Origin: Pandoraea iniqua
Lineage (GTDB): Bacteria; Pseudomonadota; Gammaproteobacteria; Burkholderiales; Burkholderiaceae
NCBI RefSeq assembly: GCF_902459685.1
Contig: NZ_CABPSF010000001.1
Span: 1,054,001-1,118,000 of the forward strand
Reading direction: 5' to 3'
Length of the DNA: 64,000 bases
A program made the position numbers and the translations under genes. Positions 44,671-55,100 of the stretch are shown here, one piece after another. Under the pieces are notes generated by a model, which ran no database searches, was not told the origin of the DNA, and saw only the letters and a list, made by a program, of their open reading frames with translations. The first letter of the stretch is position 1. Every line of letters begins with the position of its first letter.

Positions 44671-45699
44671 ATGAAAAAACTGTTACCGACGTCGACTGCC
44701 GGCAGCTTGCCGAAACCCTCTTGGCTTGCACAACCCGAGAAACTCTGGTCGCCGTGGAAGTTGCAAGATGAGGAATTGGTCGAAGGCAAGCGAGATGCGT
44801 TGCGCTTGTCTTTGCAGGAGCAACAACACGCGGGCATCGACATCGTCAGTGACGGCGAGCAAACGCGTCAGCATTTTGTGACGACGTTTATTGAACACCT
44901 CAGCGGTGTCGATTTCGAGAACCGTCAGACCGTCCGAATTCGTGATCGCTATGACGCGAGCGTGCCGACGGTTGTTGGGGCTGTGGCTCGCCAAAAGCCG
45001 GTGTTTGTCGAGGATGCCAAGTTCTTGCGTCAGCAAACCAAGCAACCCATCAAATGGGCGCTGCCGGGTCCGATGACGATGATCGACACGCTTTACGACG
45101 ATCACTACAAGAGCCGCGAAAAGCTGGCTTGGGAATTCGCCAAGATTCTGAATCAGGAAGCCAAGGAGTTGGAAGCTGCCGGTGTCGATATCATTCAATT
45201 CGACGAGCCTGCTTTCAATGTGTTCTTTGATGAGGTGAATGAGTGGGGCGTTGCCACGCTGGAGCGCGCGATCGAAGGGCTCAAGTGCGAAACTGCCGTC
45301 CATATTTGCTATGGCTATGGCATCAAGGCCAATACGGATTGGAAAAAGACGCTGGGGTCGGAGTGGCGCCAGTACGAAGAGGCTTTCCCCAAGCTGCAAA
45401 AATCCAACATCGATATCGTCTCGCTGGAATGCCACAACTCGCATGTTCCCATCGACCTCATTGAACTCATTCGAGGCAAGAAGGTGATGGTCGGGGCTAT
45501 CGACGTGGCAAGCGACACCATCGAAACGCCGGAGGAAGTCGCCGCTACGCTGCGAAAGGCACTTCAGTTCGTCGATGCCGACAAGCTCTATCCGTGCACC
45601 AACTGCGGCATGGCACCGCTGTCCCGCAACGTCGCACGAGGCAAGCTGAGCGCACTGAGCGCCGGCGCAGAAATCGTCCGACGAGAACTCTCGAACTGA
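44671..45699 (+). CDS. mesD: Folate-independent methionine synthase MesD (MetE C-terminal-like)
   Basis: 342 residues corresponding only to the catalytic C-terminal barrel of MetE, without the N-terminal folate-binding half. Zinc ligands can be read as H211 and C213 (VHICYGYG), E253 (SLECHNSH) and C312 (NCGMAP); FDEP near 178 and SDGEQTRQHF near 60 match the homocysteine site. Such core proteins transfer a methyl group to homocysteine from donors other than methyl-tetrahydrofolate. Directly after mesX, and before a flavin reductase. Confidence 0.88.
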   Translation: MKKLLPTSTAGSLPKPSWLAQPEKLWSPWKLQDEELVEGKRDALRLSLQEQQHAGIDIVSDGEQTRQHFVTTFIEHLSGVDFENRQTVRIRDRYDASVPTVVGAVARQKPVFVEDAKFLRQQTKQPIKWALPGPMTMIDTLYDDHYKSREKLAWEFAKILNQEAKELEAAGVDIIQFDEPAFNVFFDEVNEWGVATLERAIEGLKCETAVHICYGYGIKANTDWKKTLGSEWRQYEEAFPKLQKSNIDIVSLECHNSHVPIDLIELIRGKKVMVGAIDVASDTIETPEEVAATLRKALQFVDADKLYPCTNCGMAPLSRNVARGKLSALSAGAEIVRRELSN

Positions 45700-45833
45700 T
45701 TGTCAGCGGCTTCCGATCTGAAGTCGGAGCGCAAGCAGGCCCGCAAGGCGTTGTCTCTGGTCGAAATGGATTGGGCGGCACCGTGTGGGTTGGCTTGCGC
45801 TGATCGAGCATCCCCCAGTATTTAGTAAGCACC

Positions 45834-46343
45834 ATGTCTCTTTCCAGCACTGCTATCGAGCCATTGCGCTTTCGTGAGGCGCTCGGGCACTACGCATCCG
45901 GCATCACGGTGATTACCTCGCACGTCGATGGCGAGCCGATTGGCTTTACCTGCCAGTCGTTTTATAGCGTATCGATGAGTCCGCCGCTGGTGTCGTTCAG
46001 CGTTATGGCGAGTTCGGCCAGCTATCCCAAGATTCGGCAGGCAGGTCGATTCGCAGTCAATATCCTGTCAGGCGAACAAGTCGCCATTTCCAATCAATTC
46101 GCCCGCCGAGGCACCGACAAGTGGCAAGGCGTCGACTGGCAGGAATCCCCACTGGGCAATCCGATCATCGGCGGCAGCCTCCACTGGCTGGATTGCGAGA
46201 TCTACGCCGAGCACGCTGCCGGTGACCACCTGATCGTGATCGGTGAAGTGAAAGCGCTTGACCTGCAAACGGCTGCCGCTACGCAGCCGTTGCTGTATTT
46301 CAAAGGGCAGTACTGCAACATCGCCACGCCCGGCGCAGTTTGA
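45834..46343 (+). CDS. Flavin reductase-like FMN-binding protein
   Basis: 169 residues of the flavin reductase/HpaC fold: FREALGHYASGITVITSHVDG, GFTCQSFYSVSMSPPLVSFSV and FAVNILSGEQ are the standard FMN-binding motifs. These proteins give reduced flavin to a partner oxygenase. It follows mesD by 134 bases; the MesX/MesD reaction needs oxygen, so reduced flavin could be used by MesX (inference). ATG 45834. Confidence 0.85.
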   Translation: MSLSSTAIEPLRFREALGHYASGITVITSHVDGEPIGFTCQSFYSVSMSPPLVSFSVMASSASYPKIRQAGRFAVNILSGEQVAISNQFARRGTDKWQGVDWQESPLGNPIIGGSLHWLDCEIYAEHAAGDHLIVIGEVKALDLQTAAATQPLLYFKGQYCNIATPGAV

Positions 46344-46524
46344 ACTGAATCGGCCGACCCGCTCGGCGACAGAATTCAAAAATTCGGCTATCTGACGATC
46401 AGGACTGCGACGTGATGTATCAATTGTCATGGAAATTTCACGTTCGACCGGTAGCCTGATCCGTACTTGCTATGGGGTCGAGGCGACTCGGCTTCATGGA
46501 ATACGGACGATCGCGCGATAGAAG

Positions 46525-47253
46525 ATGACAGGCATCCCGGCATCGCTCAGTGGGCTTGCGCTGGCAGGATGCGCGTTCGGTCTGGGCTTTCCGGCCGTCA
46601 CGAGCGCAGCGCAGGCGAGTTCCCCAACGGCAGCGATGCCTGTGCAAACCGGCGAACCGCACTTCGACTTCGATATCCCTGCCCAGCCTTTGAACGACGC
46701 GTTGCAGCGCTATGGTGCCGTCGCGCGTCAGCCCGCGCTCTATCGCAGCGAAATTGTGACGGGACAACTCTCCACGGCCGTTCGCGGCCGGTATTCGCCC
46801 GAGGCCGCCCTGCACCTGATGCTGGAAGGCACGGGCCTGAGCGCCGAAAAATTCGACATGGGGCAAAGCAGCGCGTTCATCCTCAAGGCAGCAAGCGACC
46901 CGGTCGCTGCGCCGGTCGGCAATGGGCTGGGCAATCGCACCGGTTATCCCGGTCTCGTGCAGACACGTGTCTGGCAGGCGCTCTGCGCGAAGCCGTTGAC
47001 CGCCCCCGGGCGCTATCGTGCCGTCCTGCGTTTTCAACTGGATGCGACCGGCCGCGTCGAGCGGCCACGCCTCATCGGATCGACCGGCGACGGTCGGCGG
47101 GACATCGCTGTGCTCGAAACGCTGCGCGACATCCGCATGGACGCCGCACCCCCGAACGACATGCCGCAGCCGGTCACCCTGCTGCTGCTCCCGCATGACG
47201 CCGAGTTCGGCCTGCCGTGCGACCCCGCCGCAGGGGGCAGGGCCGGCTCATGA
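46525..47253 (+). CDS. Stand-alone STN-domain protein with TonB-C-like tail
   Basis: 242-residue exported protein. After a signal-like N-terminus (to about residue 30, TSAAQA) comes a secretin/TonB short N-terminal domain, FDFDIPAQPLNDALQRYGAV through LHLMLEGTGLSAE (about 48-108). In FecA-type receptors this domain sits before a beta-barrel and signals to FecR; here no barrel follows. Instead the second half (about 135-230) resembles a TonB C-terminal domain (RYRAVLRFQLDATGRVERP). Its stop overlaps the sigma-factor start (ATGA). It may act as the periplasmic signal input of the module. Confidence 0.75.
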   Translation: MTGIPASLSGLALAGCAFGLGFPAVTSAAQASSPTAAMPVQTGEPHFDFDIPAQPLNDALQRYGAVARQPALYRSEIVTGQLSTAVRGRYSPEAALHLMLEGTGLSAEKFDMGQSSAFILKAASDPVAAPVGNGLGNRTGYPGLVQTRVWQALCAKPLTAPGRYRAVLRFQLDATGRVERPRLIGSTGDGRRDIAVLETLRDIRMDAAPPNDMPQPVTLLLLPHDAEFGLPCDPAAGGRAGS

Positions 47254-47756
47254 GCGACGATACGCCGCCGATGGTGCTGGTGGACTACCTCACCAAGCAC
47301 TACACCACGCTCAAGTCCCGCATGACGCGATTGCTCGGCAACGGCGATCTCGCCGGCGATGCCTTGCAGGACACATGGCTACGCATGCACAGCCGTGAGG
47401 ATGCCGAGCAGATTCAAAGTCCGGCAGGCTATCTGCTGCGCATTGCCCTCAATATCGCGGTCGACATCCAGCGGCGGCAGGGACGTTCGCTGTCGTTCGA
47501 CGAGGTCGCGGAACTCATGGACATGGCCGATCCCGCCCCCGGCCCGGAGCAAGTGGTCGAGGCGCGCTCCCGAATGACGGCGATGCGTCAGATCATCGAC
47601 CGCATGCCCCGCCGGCGGCGTCAGGTCGTGCTGATGGTCCATTGGGACGGGCTGGAGCAAAAGGAAGTGGCCCGGCGGCTCGGCGTTTCGCTGCGCACGG
47701 TCGAGTCCGATCTGAAGCGGGCGCACGATCATCTGATCGCCCGGAAAGACCGATGA
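47250..47756 (+). CDS. FecI-type ECF sigma factor
   Basis: 168 residues. Region 2 spans about 10-80 (GDLAGDALQDTWLRMHS, GYLLRIALNIAVD) and region 4 about 108-160 (RRRQVVLMVHWDGLEQKEVARRLGVSLRTVESDL). This is the FecI/iron-starvation branch controlled by FecR-type membrane proteins. Coupled by a 4-base overlap to the STN gene and followed at 127 bases by fecR, it should be released when the FecR partner is triggered. Probable target: the giant exoprotein gene at 49104. Confidence 0.88.
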   Translation: MSDDTPPMVLVDYLTKHYTTLKSRMTRLLGNGDLAGDALQDTWLRMHSREDAEQIQSPAGYLLRIALNIAVDIQRRQGRSLSFDEVAELMDMADPAPGPEQVVEARSRMTAMRQIIDRMPRRRRQVVLMVHWDGLEQKEVARRLGVSLRTVESDLKRAHDHLIARKDR

Positions 47757-47883
47757 TGAAAATATTCTGCGGTTATGTGGGGGGCGCGTTCGTCCTTACC
47801 TATGACCCGAAACTTTCCACACCCCGCCGTTCGCCTGCGAAAGCCCTGTCCGTCATGGATGGCAAGGGCGTGAGGGGAATCGC

Positions 47884-48876
47884 ATGAGCGCACGTGATGA
47901 CCGCCGTCCGCCCACGCCCGACGAGCTTGAGCGTCAGGCGTGGACGTGGCTGCGCCGCCTCGGCTCAGGCGATGTGACGTCGTGGGATGCCGATGCTTTT
48001 AAACGCTGGCTGCACACCAGCCCGGCCCACCAGAGCGCCTTCAGCGCGGCAAAGCGGGAGTGGGCGTTGATCAGGCCCGCCGCGCGCGAGGTGCTGCACG
48101 GTAATCCCGAAGCGTCCCGGCAACACGCTCGTGCGTTGCAGGGGCCGAGCGTTGGCCGCCGTGCGTTTCTCGGCGCGGCGGTGAGTGCCGCTGCCGTGAC
48201 CGGCATCGCCGTGTTCCATCCCCCCGCAGGTCTTTGGCCCGCCCCCTCGACGTGGGGCGCGGACTTTCGTACCGCGACCGGCGAGCAGCGCTCGATTCAG
48301 GTCGCATCGACCGTCAGCGTCACGCTCAACACCGATACCAGCATTCGCCGGGAAACGACGGGTAACGCGACCGTCGGCATTCGTTTGTTGTCCGGTGAGG
48401 CTGCGGTGGACGTTGCCGCGAGCCCCACGCCCTTTGTCGTGGTCGCGGGTGCCGGGCGCAGTCAGGCGAGTGCAGGGCGTTTCGAAGTGCGGCAGCTCAC
48501 CAGCGGCGTGTGCGTCACGTGCGTCGACGGTACGGTGAGCGTCGAGCATCCGGCGGGCCGCCACGTATTACGCGCGGGTGACCAGACGGTGTATGACGAC
48601 GCGTCCGTGGGGCGGGTGAAGCGTGTCGCGGTCGCAGATGTGTCGGCGTGGCGAAAAGGCATACTGGTCTTCCGCCAGACACCCTTGAATGATGTCATCG
48701 AGGAGATCAACCGATATCGTCGCGGGCGGGTGGTACTGATGAATGCATCGCTGGCGCAGCAGCCGGTCAGCGGTAGTTTCGATATCACGCTGCTTGACGT
48801 CGCCGTGGCGCAGTTGCAGCGGACTTTCGATCTGAGCGCCCGTAGTTTGCCGGGCGGGTTGGTTGTGCTTTCCTGA
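47884..48876 (+). CDS. FecR-family anti-sigma regulator
   Basis: 330 residues. An N-terminal cytoplasmic DUF4880-type segment (ELERQAWTWLRRLGSGD, FKRWLHTSPAHQSAF) leads to one membrane helix (about 91-112), then the periplasmic FecR domain (about 125-230; FRTATGEQRSIQVASTVSVTLNTD) and a C-terminal STN-like part (ILVFRQTPLNDVIEEINRY). It holds the sigma factor in check or activates it after receiving a signal. ATG 47884 has AGGGGAA 5-6 bases upstream. Confidence 0.88.
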   Translation: MSARDDRRPPTPDELERQAWTWLRRLGSGDVTSWDADAFKRWLHTSPAHQSAFSAAKREWALIRPAAREVLHGNPEASRQHARALQGPSVGRRAFLGAAVSAAAVTGIAVFHPPAGLWPAPSTWGADFRTATGEQRSIQVASTVSVTLNTDTSIRRETTGNATVGIRLLSGEAAVDVAASPTPFVVVAGAGRSQASAGRFEVRQLTSGVCVTCVDGTVSVEHPAGRHVLRAGDQTVYDDASVGRVKRVAVADVSAWRKGILVFRQTPLNDVIEEINRYRRGRVVLMNASLAQQPVSGSFDITLLDVAVAQLQRTFDLSARSLPGGLVVLS

Positions 48877-48882
48877 CCGTTT

Positions 48883-48906
48883 CCACGCGTCATGCACGCC
48901 GCGTGG
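48883..48906. repeat. Inverted repeat CCACGCG-N10-CGCGTGG after fecR
   Basis: A perfect 7-bp stem starting 7 bases after the fecR stop, without a U-run. It could attenuate read-through from fecR into the exoprotein gene. The rest of 48877-49103 is a leader with an AT-rich patch near 48925-48945 and no gene. Confidence 0.4.
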
Positions 48907-49103
48907 GTGTCGTGTTGCGAACGATAAAAATAATCAAAAAATAATCTGCGGGTAGAGGGGCGCTTCGTTCGTCCTTGGGCATAGGGCTGCGACGCAGGCC
49001 GGGCGGTACGCCGTAGCCGCCGCGCGCGACCCGATGAACAGGACTGTCCGGCACGGGGCGGGCAGTTGAACGGGTATGACACCCTCTATCGGCAGGATTT
49101 GAG

Positions 49104-52100
49104 ATGAACACACGCGGGCACCAGGGCGCATCACAAAAATTACGGCATCCTAATAGAATTCATCGATTGCTCCGTGTCTCGCCGATGACGCGCGCCGTGG
49201 CGATAGCCCTTGCGACAGGAGGTCTGTTCGTCGATGCCCACGCCCAGCAGGCGTTCAGCGCTGGATGGTTCGCTGCCCGGGGCGCCGCGCAGAGCACGGC
49301 GACGCAGACGGGCCGGTTGCCCAACGGCATGCCGGTGTCGTCACTGAATACGCCCTCGGAGCAGCAGCGTCTCGCGAACATTCAGTTGCAGCGCTCCATC
49401 GATAATCTGGGCATCACGGCGCAGGCCCTTGCTGCGCAACAATCGATGCAAGCGGCAGCGCGTCAGGCCGCGCAAAGCGATGCTTCCGTGCCGGATGGAC
49501 TGGCAACGGGTGGCCTCAAGGTCGATACCAATAGCCTGACGCAAGGCTGGATCAACGCGAACGCGCCGACGCAGACGACGTCCGACGGTAAGACTACGGT
49601 CGCCGTCCGCCAGACCGCCGACAAGGCCATTCTGAACTGGGAGACGTTCAACGTCGGCAAGAACACGACCGTCGCGTTCGATCAACAACGCGATTGGGCC
49701 GTACTCAACCGCGTGAACGATCCGCAGGCGCGTCCGAGCGTCATTCAGGGCCAGATCAAGGCGGACGGCACCGTACTGATCGCGAACCGCAACGGGATCT
49801 TGTTCACAGGCACGAGTCAGGTCGATACACGCAACCTCGTGGCAGCAGCCGCCAGCATTACGAACGACCAGTTCAAGAACAACGGTATTTACGGCACTGG
49901 CACGAGCACGCCGACCTTCACGGGGGCGGCAGGCAAGGTGCAGGTGCAGGCGGGCGCACAGATCGCCACGCGCGCACCGAATGCGTCTACGGACGGGGGC
50001 GGTTACGTGCTGCTGCTCGGGCAGGAAGTCCACAACGCGGGCAGCATTGCCACACCGCGAGGACAGGCCGCCATGGCGGCGGGCGACAGCTTCATCATCC
50101 GGCGGGGTGTCGGCACCGACAGCGATCCCACGTTGACGACGCGCGGCAACATGGTCACGCCGCAGTTCGATGCGAATAGCGCGTCGGGGCTGGTTCGCAA
50201 TACTGGGCTGATCGTGGCGCGGGAGGGCGATGTATCGCTCGTTGGGCGCGACGTACAGCAAAACGCCGTTGCCATCGCCACGACGACGGTGAACACGCGC
50301 GGTACGCTGCATTTCGTGGCCCTCGGCGCAGACGGCAAGGTGGCCCTTGGCCCCGGCGCAACGAGCGCCATCGTCATCGAAGGCAATGGCAGCGCGTTGA
50401 ATAGCCAGCGCAGTTCCCTGCTCGGACCGCCCGTCGACAGCCAGTACGACATCAACCCGGTGAATGACCGTCGCGATCAGTCGCGCGTGGAAATCACGAG
50501 TTCCGGGACCGTCGACTTTCTGCCGGATTCGTTGACGCTTGCCACCGGCGGGCAGATTGTCGTCAACGCCGCGACACGCAGTCTCGTGCGCGACCGTGCG
50601 CAACTCGATGTTTCGGGGGCCGTCGGCGTCAATCTGTCGATGGAGAGCAACAACGTCAAGGTCAACGTGCAGGGCAACGAGCAACGCGACGCGCCGGGCA
50701 ATCGCGACAACCTGCTGCTCAACAGTAATGACGTGTGGATCGACCGGCGCAAAGTCGTGTTTGTCCCGAAGGGCACGAACGGCTACGACAGCGACCGGTG
50801 GTACACCGCTGGCGGCTTGCTCGAAGTTGGCGGCTATCTCGGCACACAAGGTCATACGGTCGGCGAATGGATGGCGCAGGGCGGCTCGCTGACCTTCAGC
50901 GGTAAAGACGTCGTCACACAAGCCGACTCGAAGATCAATCTGTCGGGCGGCACGTTCAATGTGCAGACGGGCACGCTGAACCAGACGTGGCTCAAGGGCG
51001 CCGACGGGCGTCTTTACGAGGTGTCGTCAGCCCCCGGCGACTTGCTATACACCGGCATTTACAAGGGCTTCGAGGACACTCACGCCCGCTGGGGCGACAA
51101 GGCGACGCAGTACTACGCCACGCCGTTCATCGGCTCGACCACACGGCTGGAAAATGGCTACACGGTTGGCCGCGATGCCGGCCGTCTCGTGATTTCGACC
51201 CAAGGTGCGGTGCTCGAAGGCGGCATCGTGGGTGATGTGTTTCAGGGCGCGCGCCAGACGCAAGCGCCGGCACCGGACCTCGATTCGTACAACCAGTCGC
51301 AGAACGCTGCCGCCCGTCGCGGTCAACTGATCGTCGGCAAAATCCAGCCGATGTATGACAAGACGAGCGGGCTGCTTTACGACAACCTGAGCGCGGTGAT
51401 GCGTCAGGTCGACCTGCGTGAGGCGCAGGCGAAGATTGCGGCGGGGCTGGATCTCACGACGGCACTGCCTGCCGATCGTCAGGGCGGGCTGGTACTCGAC
51501 ACGTCGTTGCTCAACGGCTTTTCCCTCGGTGCGATCCGTGTGGCAGCCAAGGACAAGATCGAAGTGGGCAGCGCGCTTCAGGTGGCCTCGGGCGGCACGC
51601 TCACGCTTTTTGGCAACGATATTGCCGTGAATGCCGATGTGACGGCGCATGGCGGGCGCATTCAGATTGGCAGCCTGCTGAATCAGATGAGCCAGAACGG
51701 CCTCGCCGACACCGTCGTCAATGTGGCATCGCCCATCGGGAACGTAGCCATTGCCGAGGGGGTGAAACTCGACGCGAGCGGCTTGTGGCGCAACTTGTTG
51801 ACGTCCCCCGAAGGTGTCGATGGCCTGCCGTATCGCGACGGTGGCAGTGTCTCCATTCGCGGTAGCGGCAATCTGGCGCTCGCGCGTGGCAGCATGATCG
51901 ACGTGTCCTCCGGTTTGGCGGTCATGAGCGACGGCAAGTTGCAGGGCGGACGTGGCGGCGATGTGACGCTGGCAGCCGTGGGCAACGGTGCAACCCTGGC
52001 CCTCGATCCAGACGCTGCGATTCGTGCCTATGGCTTTAGCGGCGGCGGCACGCTGGACGTTCAGTCGCGCAAGATCGTCATCGGCGACGCATCGGCCGTG

Positions 52101-55100
52101 CCGGAACCCGGCACGTTGGCGTGGGATGCCGGATTCTTCAATAAGGGATTCTCCAGCTACCGCCTAACGGGCGCATCAGGCGTGGCGGTCAACGACGGCA
52201 CGTACGTCGACGTCACCATGCCGGTCTATCGTCGCGCCGATGAAACACGCGATCTGACCACTGGCGACCTGCGTGGCATGTTCACCGTCTGGACACCGCC
52301 GTTGTATCAGGCCGACGCCGCCAAGGCGAAACTGACCCAGCGCAAGGGCGCAAGTCTGATGCTCCAGACGGGTAATTACCTGTCCACGGCAGCGGACATG
52401 GCGGCATCGCAATTGACGATCGGCAAGGGGGCTGTCGTCAGCGTCGATCCGGGCCAATCGATCACGCTGAACAGCGTCGGTCAGATGACGATCGATGGCA
52501 CCCTCAACGCCTGGGGCGGCAATATCACGCTGGGCGACATGAAGGAAAACGGACTGCTCGCCGAGACTGTGAATGCGATCGGGCACGGCCGCTCGATCTG
52601 GATCGGCGAGAACGCCGTGCTTGACGTCGCAGCCCGCGCGGCCACGGCGCTCGACGCGCGCGGCAATCCCTACGGTTTCGTGCGCAACGGCGGCAACATC
52701 GTGATCGGTGGCGATATCAATCACGTCAACGGCACCGCGACGGGCTCGGACCTGTTCATTGTCGTGCGTGATGGCGCATTGCTCGACGCGTCGGGTGCGC
52801 AGGCCACCCTCAATGTCGACGCGCAAGGGAACCGACTCGTCGCATCGAATGGCGGCAGCATCTCGCTGGCATCCAACAGCGGTCTTTATCTGGACGGCGC
52901 GTTCAAGGCCGCATCAGGGGGCGGCAACGCGGCCGGCGGCACCCTGTCGGTGGCGCAAATCACCGCGATGTACCGGAAGAATGACGCCACCCAACGTGTC
53001 TTGAAAGCACGCGAGCTGATTCTTGAACAGACGCAGAGCGCGAGCCCGTTGCGCACGATCCAGACGCCCGCACAGGCGGCTGCGGCATTGACGTACGGCT
53101 ATGGCCGTTTGTCCGTTGCCCAGATCAACGCGGGCGGCTTCGACAATTTCTCGTTGTTCGCATCAACCGCCGTTGCCGGTGACGTGTCGCTCAAGGTCAA
53201 CCAGAATCTTCAGTTCTACGGGGGGATCACCACGGTGGCGGGTTCCACCGGTTCGCCGAACGTGCATCTTGAATCCTCGTACCTTCGTCTGGCCATGCAA
53301 CGTCCGGGCGGCCGGGACGGCTATGTCACCCCCGGCTCGGCGACGCCACAGGTCCGTCCGGTCATCGCCAAAATGGATGCCCTCGCCAATCTGATCGACG
53401 TGCGCGGGAATACGATGTTCAATGCCGACCTCATCGAATTGACCAGTCGTGGAGACCTGCGCTTCATGGCGACGGTCGACGGATGGGACGGGCAAGCGCC
53501 TGCCACCTCGCTCGTCGGTCCCGGCGACATCACGTTGCGCGCGGCACAGCTGTACCCGGATACGAACGCGGGGGCTGCCGTTATCGCGGGAAGCATTGCG
53601 AGCGGGTACGACCCGAAACGCACGCTGACCATTGCACGCACGACCGATACCATCCCCGATGTCCCTTTCTCGGTGTTCGGCACTCTCTCGCTGCTGGCAG
53701 CGAATATCGAACAAGGCGGGATCGTTCGCGCGCCGCTTGGACGCCTTCGGATAGGCACAACCGGCTTCAACGATGAGGTCACGCTGAACGTTCACCTGCT
53801 CCCCGGGAGCGTGAGTTCCGTGAGCGGTGCCGGGCTTGTCATGCCGTACGGCGGCACGACCGATGGGCAAAGCTGGCAGTACAACGGCAAAGACGTCACG
53901 CCAGACGGTGTGGGCGGGTCTGACTTCCGCGGCAATCTCGTGCGGGGTATGGTGCTGGGCGGGAAGTCGATCACTGTCGATAGCGGCGCAGTGCTGGACC
54001 TTTCCGGCGGCGGGGAACTGACGGGGGCAGGCTTCGTCTCCGGGCGCGGAGGGTCCACGGACGCGCGCTTCTATCCGCTGGTGCAAGTGGGGCCGAACGG
54101 CGGACTGACGCTGCCGGACCTGAAGACCAATCCGGTTTACGCGATTGTTCCCGGCACACAAAGTGGCTACGCGCCGTCGTCGGGCGGCGGTGCCGCCGAT
54201 CCGGCCATCGGCCGCCAGATCACCATTGGCGCGGGGGTGCCCGGACTTCCGGCAGGCACTTACACGCTGATGCCCTCGACCTATGCGCTGCTGCCGGGCG
54301 CATTCCGGGTGGAGATCAACGCACGCGCGGGACAGGGGGCAGGCGGGGCGGCGCTGGCAATGCGCAATGGATCGTGGTCGGCGTCCGGCACGCTGTCGGT
54401 CGCAGGAACCGGTACGCACGATAGCCTCGCCAGCCAGATCATTCTCACGCCTGCAAAGGTCCTGCGGACCTATTCTCAGTACAACGAAACCGGCTTCACC
54501 GCATTTTCGCTGGCGGATGCCGCTCGTCGAGGGATTCCACGTCCCGGATTACCGGCCGACGCGAAGACGCTTCAACTGACGTTGCAGCAAGGGGCGGGGG
54601 CGAATGCCTTCCGATTCGACGGCATCGGTCGCTTTGCACCCGCAGCGGGGGGCTACGGGGGGACGGTATCCGTTGTCGTGCCTAACGTGGGTCAAAAGCA
54701 GGCGATCGAAATTGTCGCCGCGCAGGCCACCGCCGGGTTTGCCGGCGTCACGCTGCGGGCAGACAGCCTGAACAATATCGGCGCAGCCCGCATGGTCATC
54801 GGGGGCATGACAACGACGACCTACGGGCAAGGCGGCAACTATGTGACGTTCGGTGAAAATACGCCGCTGGAGATCTACCTGCGCAGCGGCACCACGCTTT
54901 CGGCACCGGAAGTTTTCCTGGTGGCATCGGAATCCTCCGACCCGACGGCACCCGGTGGCCTGATCCGGGTGGAGCAGGGCGCGAGTATCAATACGCTCGG
55001 CCGTGGCAAGGTCGCTTACGACGCCGCCGACGGCTTCGTCTATAAATCGGACCGCTATGTGCTTGCCGCGTCCAACGGGCTGCTCAACATCTTGCCGTCG

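Noticed and set aside
47757-47883. Small peptide (about 44 codons) between the sigma factor and fecR
   Set aside because: Its ATG overlaps the sigma-factor stop, but there is no ribosome-binding site or recognisable motif and it runs into fecR.
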